A stretch of 62,104 nucleotides of DNA from Alphaproteobacteria bacterium UBA6324 (GCA_002439085.1 DJSW01000008.1:1-62104), one strand, 5' to 3'. Positions 49,988-59,079 are shown, counted from the stretch's first letter. Notes: generated by a model from the letters alone, not told the origin. Made by a program: numbers and translations.

Positions 49988-50832
49988 CCACTCTTCCCCC
50001 CTTGCGCGAGGTGATCGCGAAATACGGGCTGTCCGCGAAAAAAACGCTGGGACAGAATTTCATTCTGGACACGAATTTGTTGGACAGGATAGCCCGTTCG
50101 TCCAAACAGCGCGATCCGGAACCGTTTGAAAACGGCACGGTGATCGAGGTCGGCCCCGGCCCCGGCGGCGTGACGCGCGCCATTTTGGACAACGGCGCGA
50201 AACACCTGACCGTCATTGAAAAAGACGAGCGTTGTTTGGGGTTGTTGAACGACATTTCCGCCGCCTATCCCGACCGTCTGACCGTTTTGAACGCGGACGC
50301 CCTGACCGTTGACGCGCGGACGTTGGGCGGCGCGCCGCGGTCGATCATATCCAACCTGCCCTACAACGTCGGGACTTTGCTGTTGACCGGATGGCTGAAA
50401 CGCGCCGATGCCTTTTCATCGTTCACGCTGATGTTTCAAAAAGAGGTCGCGGAACGTTTGGCCGCCAAGCCGCGTTCCCCCGATTACGGCCGTTTGTCCA
50501 TCCTGACCCAATGGCTGTGCGAAGTAGAAATCCTGTTCACCGTGCCGCCCGCGTTCTTCACCCCGCCGCCGAAAGTCACGTCAGCCGTTGTGTTTTTAAA
50601 GCCGCGGCCGCGTCCTTTGGCGCCCGCGCGGCTCGATTTGTTGGAAAAAGTGACCGCGGCGGCGTTCAACCAGCGCCGGAAAATGTTGCGGTCGTCGTTG
50701 AAATCCGTTGGTGACGCCGAAAAACTGTGTGCCGCGGCGAACGTCCCCCCGACCGCCCGCGCCGAGGAAATCGGCATCGAATCCTTTTGCGCCATGGCCC
50801 GTTTTCTGGAGAATCAATCATGTCCGTCTTAG
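49984..50832 (+). CDS. rsmA: 16S rRNA (adenine1518-N6/adenine1519-N6)-dimethyltransferase RsmA (KsgA)
   Basis: Dimethylates the two adjacent adenosines near the 3' end of 16S rRNA during small-subunit maturation. The 282-residue protein contains KKTLGQNFILDTNLLDRIA, SAM motif I VIEVGPGPGGVTRAIL, VIEKDERCLGLL and the catalytic NLPYNVGTLLLTGWL. The start ATG 49984 overlaps the surA stop (ATGA). Its 3' end overlaps the next gene's start by 13 bases, suggesting tight packing. All key motifs are intact. Confidence 0.96.
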   Translation: MTTLPPLREVIAKYGLSAKKTLGQNFILDTNLLDRIARSSKQRDPEPFENGTVIEVGPGPGGVTRAILDNGAKHLTVIEKDERCLGLLNDISAAYPDRLTVLNADALTVDARTLGGAPRSIISNLPYNVGTLLLTGWLKRADAFSSFTLMFQKEVAERLAAKPRSPDYGRLSILTQWLCEVEILFTVPPAFFTPPPKVTSAVVFLKPRPRPLAPARLDLLEKVTAAAFNQRRKMLRSSLKSVGDAEKLCAAANVPPTARAEEIGIESFCAMARFLENQSCPS

Positions 50833-51140
50833 CATCATTTCTTCAGGCGTTGATCTATCCGTCTTATCTGATCATACATTATTATATTTATATCGCCATC
50901 GCGGCCGTCGTCCTGTCGTGGTTGGACGCGTTCAACGTTTTGAACAACTCGAACGCTTTGGTCAACGCCCTGCGCGACACCGTGCGCCGGTTGACCGAAC
51001 CGTATTTCGCGCTGTTCCGCCGGTTCGTCCCGCCCGTCGGTATGCTGGATTTTTCCGCGCTGATCGGATTTTTCGTGCTGCTGTTTCTGGAACGGTTCGT
51101 TCCGAACCTGCTGTACCGGTTGTCGGGGGCGGCGGGGTGA
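50820..51140 (+). CDS. yggT: YggT-family integral membrane protein
   Basis: A 106-residue two-repeat membrane protein: hydrophobic spans IYPSYLIIHYYIYIAIAAVVLSW and FSALIGFFVLLFLERFVPNLL, linked by the family signature NALVNALRDTVRRLTEPYFALFRRFVPP. YggT members are involved in osmotic tolerance, thylakoid/septum structures or transport in different clades; no exact role can be given. Start ATG 50820 has GGAG upstream within rsmA. The stop overlaps the next start (TGATG). Confidence 0.9.
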   Translation: MSVLASFLQALIYPSYLIIHYYIYIAIAAVVLSWLDAFNVLNNSNALVNALRDTVRRLTEPYFALFRRFVPPVGMLDFSALIGFFVLLFLERFVPNLLYRLSGAAG

Positions 51141-51442
51141 TGTTCTGCCAAGCCGCGGAAAACGGCGTCAAAGTGTTCGTCCGCCTGTCGCCGAAGGCCA
51201 AGCGCGAGGGAATCGAGGGCGTCTATACGGAACCCGACGGATCGGAGCGGCTGAAAATCGCCGTGAACGCCCCACCCGTTGACGGCAAAGCCAACGAAGC
51301 GTTGATCAAAGGGTTGGCCAAGCGGTTGAAAATCGCCAAAAGCGCGATCGCTTTGACCGCGGGAGCGGCCGATCGGTCTAAAACGCTTTTCATCGCGGGC
51401 GATCCGGATGAACTGATTAAAAAACTGGAGGATTTGACATGA
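51140..51442 (+). CDS. yggU: DUF167/YggU family protein
   Basis: A 100-residue protein with the YggU/UPF0235 pattern: VFVRLSPKAKREGIEG, LKIAVNAPPVDGKANEALI and a final strand KTLFIAGDPDELIKKL. yggT-yggU adjacency is conserved across proteobacteria. The biochemical role is unknown. The frame overlaps YggT by one base and folD by four bases (51439-51442), so the whole block is tightly coupled. Confidence 0.92.
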   Translation: MFCQAAENGVKVFVRLSPKAKREGIEGVYTEPDGSERLKIAVNAPPVDGKANEALIKGLAKRLKIAKSAIALTAGAADRSKTLFIAGDPDELIKKLEDLT

Positions 51443-52308
51443 ATGTGCTGAACGGGTTTGAATTGGCGAAACAATGCCGCGCCGAACTGGCCGAAAAGGT
51501 CAAAAAAATGCCGCGCGCGCCGAAACTGGCCGTCATTCTGGCCGGCGACGATCCCGCTTCGGCCGTTTACGTCCGCAACAAGGAAAAAGCCGCCGCCGAA
51601 GTCGGGATCGAATCTCTGGTTTTCCGGTTGGAAAAAACGACGCAGGCCGAATTGCTGCGGCTGATCGGCGAACTGAACGGGGACGTCGGCGTGGACGGCA
51701 TTCTGGTGCAGCTACCCTTGCCCGCCGGCATTGACGAAAACGCCGTTTTGCAGGCGATCGACCCCGCCAAGGACGTGGACGGATTCCACCCCCTGAATCT
51801 GGGCAAGCTGATGATCGGCGAACCCGCCCCCGTCGCCTGCACCCCCAAGGGATGCATGAAGCTGATTCATCAGGCGCGGCGGGATCTGACGGGGCTGAAC
51901 GCCGTGGTCGTCGGCCGTTCCGTCATCGTCGGCAAACCGATGGCGCAGCTGCTGCTGCGGGAAAACTGCACGGTCACGACCGCGCATTCCAAAACGCGCA
52001 ATCTGCCCGATCTGTGCCACACGGCCGACATTCTGGTCGCGGCGGTCGGAAAACCGCGCTTTATCCAATCCGATTGGGTCAAAGACGGCGCGATTGTCAT
52101 TGACGTCGGCATCAACCGTTTGCCGGACGGCAAGCTGTGCGGCGATGTCGATTTCGACGCGTGCGCCCCGAAATGTCAGGCGATCACCCCCGTCCCCAAA
52201 GGCGTCGGCCCCATGACGATCGCCATGTTGTTGGAAAACACGGTCGAAGCCTGCGAAGCCGCTTTGCACGGCCGGAATATCGGCGACATTACTGCGGAAC
52301 GGATTTGA
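51439..52308 (+). CDS. folD: Methylenetetrahydrofolate dehydrogenase/cyclohydrolase FolD
   Basis: Interconverts methylene-, methenyl- and 10-formyl-THF with NADP. The 289 residues contain LAVILAGDDPASAVYVRNKEKAAAEVGI with the catalytic Lys (Y-x-x-x-K), the substrate stretch VDGILVQLPLP, PAKDVDGFHPLN, and the NADP-binding loop VVVGRSVIVGKPMAQLLL. Final segment VPKGVGPMTIAMLLENT is typical. The start overlaps yggU by four bases. A strong new promoter for the atp genes begins after its stop, so folD closes the operon. Confidence 0.97.
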   Translation: MNVLNGFELAKQCRAELAEKVKKMPRAPKLAVILAGDDPASAVYVRNKEKAAAEVGIESLVFRLEKTTQAELLRLIGELNGDVGVDGILVQLPLPAGIDENAVLQAIDPAKDVDGFHPLNLGKLMIGEPAPVACTPKGCMKLIHQARRDLTGLNAVVVGRSVIVGKPMAQLLLRENCTVTTAHSKTRNLPDLCHTADILVAAVGKPRFIQSDWVKDGAIVIDVGINRLPDGKLCGDVDFDACAPKCQAITPVPKGVGPMTIAMLLENTVEACEAALHGRNIGDITAERI

Positions 52309-52348
52309 TTTTCCGGCGTTCGGGAAACCGCCGACGCGCCGATTCTGT

Positions 52349-52377
52349 TTGAAAAGATTTTTTTTTGTTGCTATAAA
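52349..52377 (+). promoter_or_regulatory. Promoter of the atp operon
   Basis: TTGAAA (52349-52354), 17 bases, TATAAA (52372-52377), about 40 bases before the atpH start at 52421; a T-rich tract lies in the spacer. Confidence 0.7.
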
Positions 52378-52420
52378 AGTATGTTTATATAAGAACCTGT
52401 TTGAAAAAACGGAAGGAATC

Positions 52421-52981
52421 ATGGGCAAAAAAATCAATACGGCAGAGCTGGCCAAAAAATACGCGACGGCTCTGTTTGACGAAGCCGTCGCGCACGAATG
52501 CGCGGACGACGTCGCCGCCGAACTGCGGGAATTGGGACGTCTGATGACGGATTGCCCCGAATTCGACCGTTTGATGAATTCACGCCTGATCAGCACGAAT
52601 ATCCGCGCGCAAACCGTCGCCGCCGTCGCACAAAAGGCCGGATTGTCCGACGTGACGGGGCGTTTTTTGGGCGTTTTGGCCGACAACGGCCGTATGCCTT
52701 TGTTTTCAAAAATTTGCGACGCGTTTACTGTTTTATATGAAAAATACAAGGGAATTCTGTCCGTTTCCGTCGTTTCCGCCCAAACGTTGAACGAAGCGAC
52801 GCAACAGCGGTTGACCGACGTGTTGAAACGGATTTTCAACAAGGAAATCCGGTTGAACCTGTCGGTGAACCCGTCGTTGATCGGCGGCATGACGGTTCAG
52901 GTCGGATCGTTGATGGCGGACGCGTCCGTGAAAACAAAACTGCAAAAGCTTAATCTTGTTATGAAAGGTGTCGGGGTATGA
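52421..52981 (+). CDS. atpH: ATP synthase F1 subunit delta (AtpH)
   Basis: Connects the F1 head to the peripheral stalk. A 186-residue protein from ATG 52421 (MGKKINTAELAKKYATALFDEA) with GGAAGGA upstream. The N-terminal helical domain and the conserved C-terminal half (NKEIRLNLSVNPSLIGGMTVQVGSLMADASVKTKLQKL) match OSCP/delta. It begins a five-gene F1 operon. F0 genes (atpI, B, E, F) are not adjacent, as in many alphaproteobacteria, where the two parts are on separate loci. Confidence 0.96.
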   Translation: MGKKINTAELAKKYATALFDEAVAHECADDVAAELRELGRLMTDCPEFDRLMNSRLISTNIRAQTVAAVAQKAGLSDVTGRFLGVLADNGRMPLFSKICDAFTVLYEKYKGILSVSVVSAQTLNEATQQRLTDVLKRIFNKEIRLNLSVNPSLIGGMTVQVGSLMADASVKTKLQKLNLVMKGVGV

Positions 52982-54510
52982 ATATCCAAGCGACGGAAAT
53001 TTCATCTTTGTTAAAAGAGCGCATCGAAAATTTCGGTGCCGAACCGGATATGTCCGAAGTCGGACAGGTGTTGTCCGTCGGCGACGGCATCGCGCGCATT
53101 TACGGATTGGACAAGGTGCAGGCCGGCGAACTGGTCGAATTTGAATGCGGCGTCAAAGGCATGGCTCTGAACTTGGAATCCGACAGCGTCGGCGCGGTCA
53201 TTTTCGGCCGCGACTCCGACATTCACGAAGGCGAAACCGTCAAACGCACGGGCGACATCGTCAACGCGCCGGTCGGCATGAACCTGCTGGGACGCGTCGT
53301 GGACGCTTTGGGCGCCCCGATCGACGGCAAAGGCGCGATCGAAGCGGCCGAACGCCGCGCCGTTGACATCAAAGCCCCCGGCATCATCACGCGCCGCAGC
53401 GTTCACGAACCGCTGCAAACGGGGTTGAAAGCGATCGATTCCCTGATCCCGATCGGCCGTGGCCAACGCGAATTGATCATCGGCGACCGCCAAACGGGCA
53501 AAACCGCAATCATTCTGGACACGATCATCAATCAGAAAGCTTTGAACGACAAAGCCAAAAGCGACAAGGAAAAGATGTTCTGCATCTATGTCGCGATCGG
53601 TCAGAAACGTTCCACCGTCGCGCAGGTCATGCACATTCTGGAACAATACGGCGCGTTGGAATACACGATCATCGTCGCGGCGACGGCGTCCGAATCCGCC
53701 CCGTTGCAGTTCATCGCCCCTTATACGGGGTGTGCGATGGGCGAATATTTCCGCGACAACGGAATGCACGCGACCGTGTTTTACGACGATTTGTCCAAGC
53801 ACGCCGTCGCGTACCGCCAAATGTCCCTGTTGTTGCGCCGTCCCCCCGGACGCGAAGCGTACCCCGGCGACGTGTTCTATCTGCATTCCCGTTTGTTGGA
53901 ACGCGCGGCGAAAATGAACGATCGACTGGGCGCGGGATCCCTGACCGCCCTGCCCGTCATTGAAACGCAGGCCGGCGATGTGTCGGCGTACATTCCGACG
54001 AACGTCATTTCCATTACGGACGGGCAGATTTTCTTGGAAAGCGCGCTGTTCTATCAAGGCGTCCGCCCCGCCGTGAACGTCGGCATTTCCGTTTCCCGCG
54101 TGGGTTCCGCCGCACAGATCAAGGCGATGAAGCAGGTGGCCGGTTCTATCAAACTGGAATTGGCGCAATACCGCGAAATGGCGGCCTTTTCGCAGTTTGC
54201 TTCGGATTTGGATCCGGCGACGCAGAAACTGCTCAGCCGCGGGGCGCGTTTGACGGAACTGTTGAAACAGAAACAGTATCATCCGATGCCCGTCGAGGAC
54301 GAAGTCGTTTCCATTTTCACGGGGATTCGCGGCTATCTGGACGACCTGCCCGTCGAAAAAATCGCGCGTTTTGAAACCGAAATGCTGGCACAGTTGAAAG
54401 CGACCGTGCCGTCCGTTTTGGAATCCGTCCGCGAAGAAAAGACGCTGACTCCCGAAGCCGAAGACGACCTGCGCTATTTTCTGGACGACTTTATCAAGAA
54501 GTTTTCGTAA
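52978..54510 (+). CDS. atpA: ATP synthase F1 subunit alpha (AtpA)
   Basis: Non-catalytic nucleotide-binding subunit. The 510-residue product has P-loop GDRQTGKT at 169-176, VDALGAPIDGKG, YTIIVAATASESAPLQF, DDLSKHAVAYRQMSLLLRRPPGREAYPGDVFYLHSRLLERAAK and the arginine-finger region SISRVGSAAQ-like SVSRVGSAAQIKAMKQVAG. Full length. It overlaps atpH by four bases (ATGA). Confidence 0.98.
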   Translation: MNIQATEISSLLKERIENFGAEPDMSEVGQVLSVGDGIARIYGLDKVQAGELVEFECGVKGMALNLESDSVGAVIFGRDSDIHEGETVKRTGDIVNAPVGMNLLGRVVDALGAPIDGKGAIEAAERRAVDIKAPGIITRRSVHEPLQTGLKAIDSLIPIGRGQRELIIGDRQTGKTAIILDTIINQKALNDKAKSDKEKMFCIYVAIGQKRSTVAQVMHILEQYGALEYTIIVAATASESAPLQFIAPYTGCAMGEYFRDNGMHATVFYDDLSKHAVAYRQMSLLLRRPPGREAYPGDVFYLHSRLLERAAKMNDRLGAGSLTALPVIETQAGDVSAYIPTNVISITDGQIFLESALFYQGVRPAVNVGISVSRVGSAAQIKAMKQVAGSIKLELAQYREMAAFSQFASDLDPATQKLLSRGARLTELLKQKQYHPMPVEDEVVSIFTGIRGYLDDLPVEKIARFETEMLAQLKATVPSVLESVREEKTLTPEAEDDLRYFLDDFIKKFS

Positions 54511-54526
54511 AACGTAGGGGTTCGTC

Positions 54527-55669
54527 ATGGCTAACCTGAGAGAATTGCGAAACCGGATCGCTTCGATCAAATCGACGCGCAAAATCACGTCCGCGATGAA
54601 AATGGTCGCCGCGTCGCGTTTGCGCCAATCGCAGCAGGCGATCACGGACGCGGGGTATTTCACGGCGTCGCTGGGGCGCATCGTTCTGCGCTTGATCAAA
54701 ACGGTGTCGTTTCTGCGCGCGGCCGATCTGGCCAACGGCGTCGAACCGCGCTATGAAATGCCGCGGCTGATCACCGGCGACGGCGAAGACCAGCGGCATC
54801 TGGTGATCGTGTTTTCGTCTTCGCGCGGGTTGTGCGGCGGGTTCAACCTGAACATCGCCAAAAAAACGGCGCAGTTCATCGAACACCTGCAATCGCAGGG
54901 GCGCATCGTGCGTTTGATCTGCGTCGGGACGAAAGCAACGGAATTGCTGCACGAACAGTTCGGCAAACAGATCGTCGCGACGTTCAACAGCCGGATCAGC
55001 GCGGACGACCAGCTGGCCGACGCGGAAAACATGGCCATGCACGTCGTCAGTATGTTTGAAAAAGGCACGATCGACGCCTGTTCCGTCGTTTACAACCACT
55101 TTCATTCCGCCATTTCGCAGGAAGTCCGCATCCGCCCCATCGTTCCGTTGCAGGCGGCGCGCATCCTGCAGCCGTTCACGGGCGAAAACCCGTGGGGATT
55201 TTTGATGAACGACGGCGCGGGCAACACGTTCAGCCTGCAACGTCCCTCGCGCAATAAAAGCAGTTCGCTGGGCAAGGGAAAGGGCATCGTCCGCGGCGTT
55301 TCCGGTTCCGCGCACGCCAAAGCGCAGACGCAGTACAAAACCATGCAGGAAAAGCGCATTCTGGGCATTGACAATATTGTCAGCGAACAGCCTTTGCTGA
55401 ACATCGACCCGTTGGAATACGACTATGAACCCGAAAACCCGCAAGAGCTGTTGAACGCCTTGCTGCCCGAGGTTTTGACCGAACTGATTTTCCGTTCGTC
55501 TTTGGAATCGGCGGCGTCGGAAAACGGGGCGCGCATGACCGCGATGGACAACGCGACGAACAACGCGGCGGACATCATCGACGATTTGACGCTGATCTAC
55601 AACCGGACGCGTCAGGCGATGATTACAAACGAATTGACGGAAATCATTTCCGGTGCGGAAGCACTTTAA
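54527..55669 (+). CDS. atpG: ATP synthase F1 subunit gamma (AtpG) with an extra domain
   Basis: Rotor shaft of F1. The N-terminal (ELRNRIASIKSTRKITSAMKMVAASRLRQSQ) and C-terminal (SENGARMTAMDNATNNAADIIDDLTLIYNRTRQAMITNELTEI-type) helices of the coiled coil are canonical. At 380 residues it is about 90 longer than usual (about 290). The extra stretch is around residues 215-295 (LQPFTGENPWGFLMNDGAG, NTFSLQRPSRNKSSSLGKGK, then a Lys/Ser/Gly-rich part), inserted in the globular domain before the C-terminal helix. The C-terminal end is intact, so this is an insertion and not a fusion. The frame is open throughout. Confidence 0.93.
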   Translation: MANLRELRNRIASIKSTRKITSAMKMVAASRLRQSQQAITDAGYFTASLGRIVLRLIKTVSFLRAADLANGVEPRYEMPRLITGDGEDQRHLVIVFSSSRGLCGGFNLNIAKKTAQFIEHLQSQGRIVRLICVGTKATELLHEQFGKQIVATFNSRISADDQLADAENMAMHVVSMFEKGTIDACSVVYNHFHSAISQEVRIRPIVPLQAARILQPFTGENPWGFLMNDGAGNTFSLQRPSRNKSSSLGKGKGIVRGVSGSAHAKAQTQYKTMQEKRILGIDNIVSEQPLLNIDPLEYDYEPENPQELLNALLPEVLTELIFRSSLESAASENGARMTAMDNATNNAADIIDDLTLIYNRTRQAMITNELTEIISGAEAL

Positions 55670-55692
55670 CACTATTACAGGAGCTGTAAGAA

Positions 55693-57150
55693 ATGGCTAA
55701 AAACAGTATCGGACGCATTTCGCAGGTGACGGGCGCGGTCGTTGACGTGAAATTCGACAATGAAAAAGACCTGCCCTCGATCCTTTCCGCGCTGGAAACG
55801 GAACTGGGCGGCAAAAAGCTGGTTTTGGAAGTCGCCCAACAGCTGGGCGAGGACGTTGTGCGCTGCATCGCCATGGATTCCACCGACGGTTTGACCCGCG
55901 GTCAGGAAGTCACGGACACCGGCGCGCCGATCTCCGTTCCCGTGGGACCGAAAACGCTGGGGCGCATCATGAACGTTCTGGGCGAACCGGTTGACGAACG
56001 CGGCCCGATCGAAGGCGTTCGCCGCGATCCGATCCATCGCGACCCGCCGCCTTTCGTCGATCAGGCGACTTCGACGCAGATGCTGACGACGGGCATCAAG
56101 GTCATCGACCTGCTGGAACCCTACGCGCGCGGCGGCAAAATCGGCCTGTTCGGCGGCGCGGGCGTCGGCAAAACCGTTCTGATCATGGAATTGATCAACA
56201 ACGTCGCCAAAGGCCACGGCGGTTATTCCGTGTTCGCGGGCGTCGGCGAACGCACGCGCGAAGGCAACGATTTGTACAACGAAATGATCGAATCGGGCGT
56301 CATCGACATCAAAGGCGACAATTCCAAAGCCGCGCTGGTGTACGGGCAGATGAACGAATCGCCGGGGGCGCGCGCCCGCGTGGCGTTGACCGGCCTGACC
56401 GTCGCCGAATATTTCCGCGATGTCGAACATCAGGACGTTTTGCTGTTCGTTGACAACATCTTCCGTTTCACGCAGGCGGGTTCCGAAGTGTCCGCTTTGC
56501 TGGGGCGCATTCCGTCCGCCGTGGGCTACCAACCGACGCTGGGTACGGACATGGGTGCGATGCAGGAACGCATCACTTCGACCAAAGAGGGTTCCATCAC
56601 GTCTGTTCAGGCGGTTTACGTTCCGGCCGACGATTTGACCGACCCCGCGCCCGCGACGACGTTCGCGCATTTGGACGCGACGACGGTGTTGAGCCGTTCG
56701 ATCGCCGAACTGGGCATCTATCCCGCGGTCGATCCGCTGGAATCGACCAGCCGTATTCTGGATCCCGCGATCGTCGGCGAAGAACACTACAACGTCGCGC
56801 GCGAAGTCCAGCGCATTTTGCAGCAGTACAAGGCGTTGCAGGACATCATCGCGATTTTGGGCATGGACGAATTGGGCGAAGAGGACAAGCTGATCGTTTC
56901 CCGCGCCCGCAAGATCCAGCGTTTCCTGTCCCAGCCGTTCCACGTCGGCGAAGTGTTCACGGGCATCCCCGGCCGCTATGTCGAGCTGGCCGACACGATC
57001 AAGGGGTTCAAGGGCATCGTCGAAGGCAAGTACGACCATTTGCCCGAACAGGCGTTCTTTATGGTCGGCACGATCGAGGAAGCCGAGGAAAAAGCCAAGA
57101 AAATGTCCGCCAACGTTCGATTTAAAAAGGACGGAAAGGACGGCGAATAA
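55693..57150 (+). CDS. atpD: ATP synthase F1 subunit beta (AtpD)
   Basis: Catalytic subunit. The 485-residue product has P-loop GGAGVGKT at 154-161, GERTREGNDLYNEM with the catalytic Glu, ALVYGQMNESPGARARVALTGLT, LLFVDNIFRFTQAGSEVSALLGR (Walker B) and SAVGYQPTLGTDMG. Conserved to the end. Ribosome binding site AGGAGC upstream. It overlaps atpC by one base. Confidence 0.99.
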   Translation: MAKNSIGRISQVTGAVVDVKFDNEKDLPSILSALETELGGKKLVLEVAQQLGEDVVRCIAMDSTDGLTRGQEVTDTGAPISVPVGPKTLGRIMNVLGEPVDERGPIEGVRRDPIHRDPPPFVDQATSTQMLTTGIKVIDLLEPYARGGKIGLFGGAGVGKTVLIMELINNVAKGHGGYSVFAGVGERTREGNDLYNEMIESGVIDIKGDNSKAALVYGQMNESPGARARVALTGLTVAEYFRDVEHQDVLLFVDNIFRFTQAGSEVSALLGRIPSAVGYQPTLGTDMGAMQERITSTKEGSITSVQAVYVPADDLTDPAPATTFAHLDATTVLSRSIAELGIYPAVDPLESTSRILDPAIVGEEHYNVAREVQRILQQYKALQDIIAILGMDELGEEDKLIVSRARKIQRFLSQPFHVGEVFTGIPGRYVELADTIKGFKGIVEGKYDHLPEQAFFMVGTIEEAEEKAKKMSANVRFKKDGKDGE

Positions 57151-57557
57151 TGGCGGAGCAGGATTCCATCTTTGTCAAAATGCTGATCCCGCAAAAGCCT
57201 TTGACCGTCAAAGAGGTGCTGAGCGTTGAAATTCCGGCCGAGGAAGGGCCTTATCTGGTCTTGCCGCGCCGCGCGCCGGCGATGAAGATATTAAAGGACG
57301 GCGTCGTCACGCTGATCGACGCCGACCAGACGAAAAAGGAACGCTTCTTCATTTCCGCCGGAATCGCCAAGATCCGCGACAACGCCTGCACGATCCTGAC
57401 GCACACCGTGATCAATTTCGACGACGCGAATGCCGACGACATCAACAAACGGCTGGCCGCGTTCAAGGAAAAGGAAAACAAGGAATCGCATCTGGATGAA
57501 ATCGACCGGAAAAAGGTCGCTTTCCTGCAGATGATTGCAGGGTATCTTGCGAAGTGA
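57150..57557 (+). CDS. atpC: ATP synthase F1 subunit epsilon (AtpC)
   Basis: A 135-residue subunit with the N-terminal beta-sandwich (PQKPLTVKEVLSVEIPAEEGPYLVLPRRAPAMKIL-type) and a C-terminal helical tail. The usual G-x-F/x-G-x-L-P-x-H motif of epsilon appears as EEGPYLVLPRRAPA, with the His lost, so the sequence is diverged. It regulates F1 by moving the C-terminal helices. It is the last gene of the operon; a MATE gene starts within its end. Confidence 0.9.
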   Translation: MAEQDSIFVKMLIPQKPLTVKEVLSVEIPAEEGPYLVLPRRAPAMKILKDGVVTLIDADQTKKERFFISAGIAKIRDNACTILTHTVINFDDANADDINKRLAAFKEKENKESHLDEIDRKKVAFLQMIAGYLAK

Positions 57558-58983
57558 AATCTACCACAAATCCAGATTGGACGACAAAAGGGATTCCCTT
57601 TTAAGCCAACGGGAAGAGCGGGAAAATCGCGTTTTTAAACTGCGGATTTTGCGCACGTTTCACGAAACGTGGAAACTGGCGATCCCCGTCGTCATTTCCC
57701 GACTGGGCGCCGTCGGGCTGGGATTGGTTGACACGATCGTCGTCGGCCGGTTCGGCACGCAGGAACTGGCGTATCAAAGCATCGCCAACACGCTGCACAC
57801 TTTGCTGCTGTCCGTCGCCATGGGATTGCTGCAAGGGACGATCGTCTGGACGGCCAACGCGTTCGGCCAAGGAAAATACCGCGAATGCGGCATGGTGCTG
57901 CGCCGGTCGATCCCTTACGCCGTTTTGATCGGCGTTTTATTGATGATCATGTGCCTGCCGTCCGAATTCGTCATGGGTTTGCTGGGGCAGCCGCCGGAGG
58001 TTGCCCACGGCAGCGCGCGCGTTTTGTCCGTATATGCTTTGGGCATTCCGTTCGCGCTTTTGTTCTTTGTCATGACATCGTTTCTGGAGGGAACGAAACG
58101 CCCCGTCCCCGGAATGGTCATGATCCTGCTGGCCAACATCATCAACATTTTCGCCAACTACGCCTTTGTTTGCGGGCATTACGGCTTTCCGGCGATGGGC
58201 GCGGTCGGGTCGGCGATATCGACCACCCTGATCCGCGTGATTCTGGCCGTCGGGATGTTCATCATCGTGTTCTGTATTGATGAAAACGACTTGTACGGCG
58301 TGTGGGTGAAGCCCCCGAAAAACAAAGAAGAAGACCGCAGAATCCGCGATGTCGGATACGGCGCGGCGGCCACCGTCGGCGTCGAAGAGGGTTCCTACGC
58401 CGTCGTCAACATTATGGCCGGATGGTTGGGCGCCATGGCGTTGGGCGCGTACACGATCATGCTGAACGTGTCCAGCAACGTATTCGTTTTGGCCAGCGGC
58501 GTCGGGACGGCTTCGTCCGTTTTGATGGGCATCGCCAAAGGCAAAAAATCCGTTTTGGAAATGAAAATCGTCGGCTACACCGGATTGCTGTTCAATTTGG
58601 CGATCATGATCGTTTGTTCAGCGTTCTGCCTGATCTGCCCGCATTTGATCACGGCGGTTTACACGACCGATCCGGAATTGATCGACATGACCGTCCCGCT
58701 GGTGGTGATTTGTTCGCTGATGTGCGTGTTCGACGGCACGCAGCAGGTCATGGTCAACGTTTTGCGCGGCGCGGTGGACATCCTTGTCCCGACCGTTTGT
58801 CAGGGCGCGGCGTTCATTTTCATCATGATGCCGCTGATCTGGCTGTTCACGTTCAAATGGGGGCACGGCGTGCTGGGCATGACCTACGCCATGATCGTGG
58901 CCTGCGCCTTCGCCTGTGTGTTCCTGATCGGCCGCTTTGTCCTGATCTGCCGCCATTACGACGCGGAGGGGTTCGACAGATAA
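57535..58983 (+). CDS. MATE-family multidrug/drug:cation efflux transporter
   Basis: A 482-residue membrane protein with about twelve hydrophobic segments, starting HETWKLAIPVVISRLGAVGLGLVDTIVVGRFGTQELA: the MATE N-terminal motif. Its second half, ALGAYTIMLNVSSNVFVLASGVGTASSVLMG, shows the repeat typical of the family. MATE proteins export cationic drugs in exchange for Na or H. The start is uncertain: TTG 57535 overlaps atpC by 23 bases and no good ribosome binding site is seen there; later TTG codons at about 57547 or 57649 are possible. It could be cotranscribed with the atp operon. Confidence 0.85.
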   Translation: MQGILRSEIYHKSRLDDKRDSLLSQREERENRVFKLRILRTFHETWKLAIPVVISRLGAVGLGLVDTIVVGRFGTQELAYQSIANTLHTLLLSVAMGLLQGTIVWTANAFGQGKYRECGMVLRRSIPYAVLIGVLLMIMCLPSEFVMGLLGQPPEVAHGSARVLSVYALGIPFALLFFVMTSFLEGTKRPVPGMVMILLANIINIFANYAFVCGHYGFPAMGAVGSAISTTLIRVILAVGMFIIVFCIDENDLYGVWVKPPKNKEEDRRIRDVGYGAAATVGVEEGSYAVVNIMAGWLGAMALGAYTIMLNVSSNVFVLASGVGTASSVLMGIAKGKKSVLEMKIVGYTGLLFNLAIMIVCSAFCLICPHLITAVYTTDPELIDMTVPLVVICSLMCVFDGTQQVMVNVLRGAVDILVPTVCQGAAFIFIMMPLIWLFTFKWGHGVLGMTYAMIVACAFACVFLIGRFVLICRHYDAEGFDR

Positions 58984-58986
58984 GCC

Positions 58987-59015
58987 TTGACTTTAAAGCA
59001 CAAATAACATAATGT
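58987..59015 (+). promoter_or_regulatory. Promoter upstream of the tail-fibre-like gene
   Basis: TTGACT (58987-58992), 17 bases, TAATGT (59010-59015); it lies before the terminator at 59041-59066. Confidence 0.5.
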
Positions 59016-59040
59016 GATATTCTTGGTTCATTTTTTTATG

Positions 59041-59066
59041 GCGGAGGGATTTCCTCCGCTTTTTTT
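59041..59066 (+). terminator. Rho-independent terminator between promoter and tail-fibre-like gene
   Basis: GCGGAGG pairs with CCTCCGC around GATTT, followed by T7. It may end MATE transcription, or attenuate a transcript started at 58987-59015. It sits 13 bases before the ATG of the next gene. Confidence 0.75.
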
Positions 59067-59079
59067 ATGCGAGGAAGGA

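Noticed and set aside
53011..54735. 574-codon minus-strand frame over atpA
   Set aside because: Antisense shadow of the strongly conserved atpA gene.
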